A DNA stretch of 64,000 bases from Volutella citrinella (Eukaryota; Ascomycota; Sordariomycetes; Hypocreales; Nectriaceae): assembly GCA_034401135.1 (NCBI GenBank), contig JAWZSP010000004.1, positions 1,860,001-1,924,000 of the forward strand. The letters are read 5' to 3'. The notes beneath the pieces were generated by a model. That model did not search any database. It saw only the letters and a list, made by a program, of their open reading frames with translations, and was not told where the DNA came from. A program made the translations under genes and the position numbers. Shown piece after piece: positions 62,458 through 64,000 of this stretch (positions within the stretch are counted from its first letter, which is position 1; each line of letters begins with the position of its first letter).

Positions 62458-64000
62458 GTTATTTTAAACTTAAGAATTAAAAACTTTTTTATTTTTATAA
62501 TATAGCTTCTTAAGTAAGTTATTATAATATATAATATATATTATAATTACTAAAAGCTAAAAAAGTATATAAAAGAAATTAATAAAAAGTAATATATTTA
62601 TAATATTAGCTTTTTAAGGTAATATTTATAAAAAATATATTAAAGACTTAAATAAAGCTAAGATTATTATTTTAAATTAATATATCTTATACTTTATTAT
62701 AAAAGAACTTATAAAAAGTAAAATAGTATTTTTAATATAGTTATTTTATAAATTAAAAGTATTAGTTTAAAAACTATAAACTATTAATTTAAAATATATA
62801 GCTTATATAAAAGTACTATATAATAATATTAAGAAAAAGAATTACTAAATTAATTAAAATAGTACTTTATTTTTTAAAAGTAAGCTTATAATTTTAAAAA
62901 AAAAATCTTTATAATAAAAAATCCTTTTTTAATATTATAATAACTTAAGATTAGAGTATATAAGAGTTATAAAAATCTTAAAATTAATTTTATAAAAATT
63001 CTATTAAACTAACCTTTTTAAGAATATCTAAAAGTATATAAAAACTTATAACTTATACTAAGGTATATATATATTAAAGTATTAGTTTTATAATAAACTA
63101 TAAATATTATTATTATTATTATATCCTTTTTAAGAAATTAATATAGATTTTATTATTAAATTATTATAAAATATATAGCTAAATAATAAGTTAATAAATA
63201 TAATCTTTATAATTATTTATAAAATAACTAAATATATACTTTTTATTTTAATAATAAAATAGTTAAATACTATATAATTAGTAAGTATTCTTTATAAGTA
63301 CTTTAAGTATAAATATAAGACTTTAAAAAGAATTATTAGTAATAAAAATAAGCTTTTTATAAGCTAATTCTAAGCTAACTTAATAATAAAATAAACTATT
63401 AAATACTAACTATTTATAATATACTATTTATAAATAGATAGATAAATAGAAAAGTTAAATTAAATATTAAAAAAGTATTTATAAATATATATTAAAAAGT
63501 CCTTATAAAATTAAATAGTATATTTTTAAAAAGTAGAGTTTATATATAATAATAATAAGTATAATATTATTAATATATTATTAATTAAAATATTTATAAG
63601 CTACTACTTATATATTATTAAATATATACTATATATATTAAAAAATAAAAGTTAAAAGTATATAAAAATATATAAAAAAGATTATAAAAATATAATAAAA
63701 AGCTATATAATATTAGTAAATAGTTATAAAAATATAAGCTAAGTATTATAATAAGTATTATTAATAGTAAGTATATATAAAAAGCTAAATAGTTAGCTTT
63801 AGTATATAAAACTTTTATTTTAAAAATAAAAAGCTAGTATTATATTTTATATATATTAAGATTATTAAATAATATAATAAATAGGCTTACTAAGTAGCCT
63901 TATTAAATAAATATATAAGAATATATAATATTATATTAGTTATACTATTAAAACCTTAGAATAATAAGATTATAAATAAATATATACTAAATAATCTTCT
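62458..64000 (+). mobile_element. Chromovirus copy E (family 1), 3' part, runs off the window
   Basis: Colinear with 58,610-60,150 of copy B in plus orientation, covering the end of the RNase H region and integrase up to just before the chromodomain. It starts in mid-element exactly where element D ends, so D inserted into E. Both Asp codons in the block corresponding to B 59,490-59,501 have become AAT (near 63,341-63,349), against one in B. It is the most AT-shifted family 1 copy. The rest lies beyond the window. Confidence 0.88.

Noticed and set aside
33372..64000. AT-rich half as mitochondrial DNA or foreign contamination
   Set aside because: It continues from a nuclear gene without a break, contains nested LTR retrotransposons with target duplications, and shows nuclear RIP-type dinucleotide bias.
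35115..64000. Functional retrotransposon genes
   Set aside because: All frames carry dense stops, and catalytic residues of RT (both Asp in C, one in A and B) and integrase (B) are changed.

Overview
This window looks like nuclear DNA of a filamentous ascomycete (Pezizomycotina, most likely Sordariomycetes). The genes carry short GT-AG introns of about 47-190 bp. The set includes palB/RIM13, Vts1, Tfc4, Sen15, a DUF2985 protein and a yippee-like protein. It sits next to a block of retrotransposons destroyed by repeat-induced point mutation (RIP). The species cannot be named from the sequence alone.

The window has two very different halves. Positions 1-33,280 are ordinary gene space with twelve genes. 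In order they are: the N-terminus of CLU1 (-), a ferric-reductase-type oxidoreductase (+), an SLC35F6-like transporter (+), a yippee-like protein (-), a DUF2985 membrane protein (-), SEN15 (+), a three-finger C2H2 regulator with a long leader (+), the calpain palB/RIM13 (-), an ANT1/PMP47-type carrier (+), ribosomal protein L29 (+), VTS1 (+) and TFC4 (+). They belong to unrelated pathways: metal reduction, tRNA splicing, ambient-pH signalling, peroxisomal transport, translation, mRNA decay and RNA polymerase III transcription. There is no sign of a gene cluster. I assembled exon structures by hand from splice sites and reading frame; in each case the spliced frame closes exactly.

Positions 33,372-64,000 are an extremely AT-rich block. 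It starts with about 1.7 kb of almost pure A/T that includes an 11-copy 13-bp minisatellite. The rest is a stack of five Ty3/Gypsy chromovirus-type LTR retrotransposons of two families. Family 1 has LTRs of about 204 bp (copies A, B and E). Family 2 has 280-bp LTRs (copies C and D). The nesting can be read from LTR ends and 5-bp target duplications: D lies inside E, B lies inside D, C lies inside A, and A abuts D. Older layers are visibly more AT-rich than younger ones. Remaining C and G are almost confined to CT/AG and CC/GG contexts, as expected after saturating CpA-to-TpA mutation. The last ~30 codons of TFC4 lie inside the AT-shifted zone, so the mutational process appears to have reached into an essential gene.
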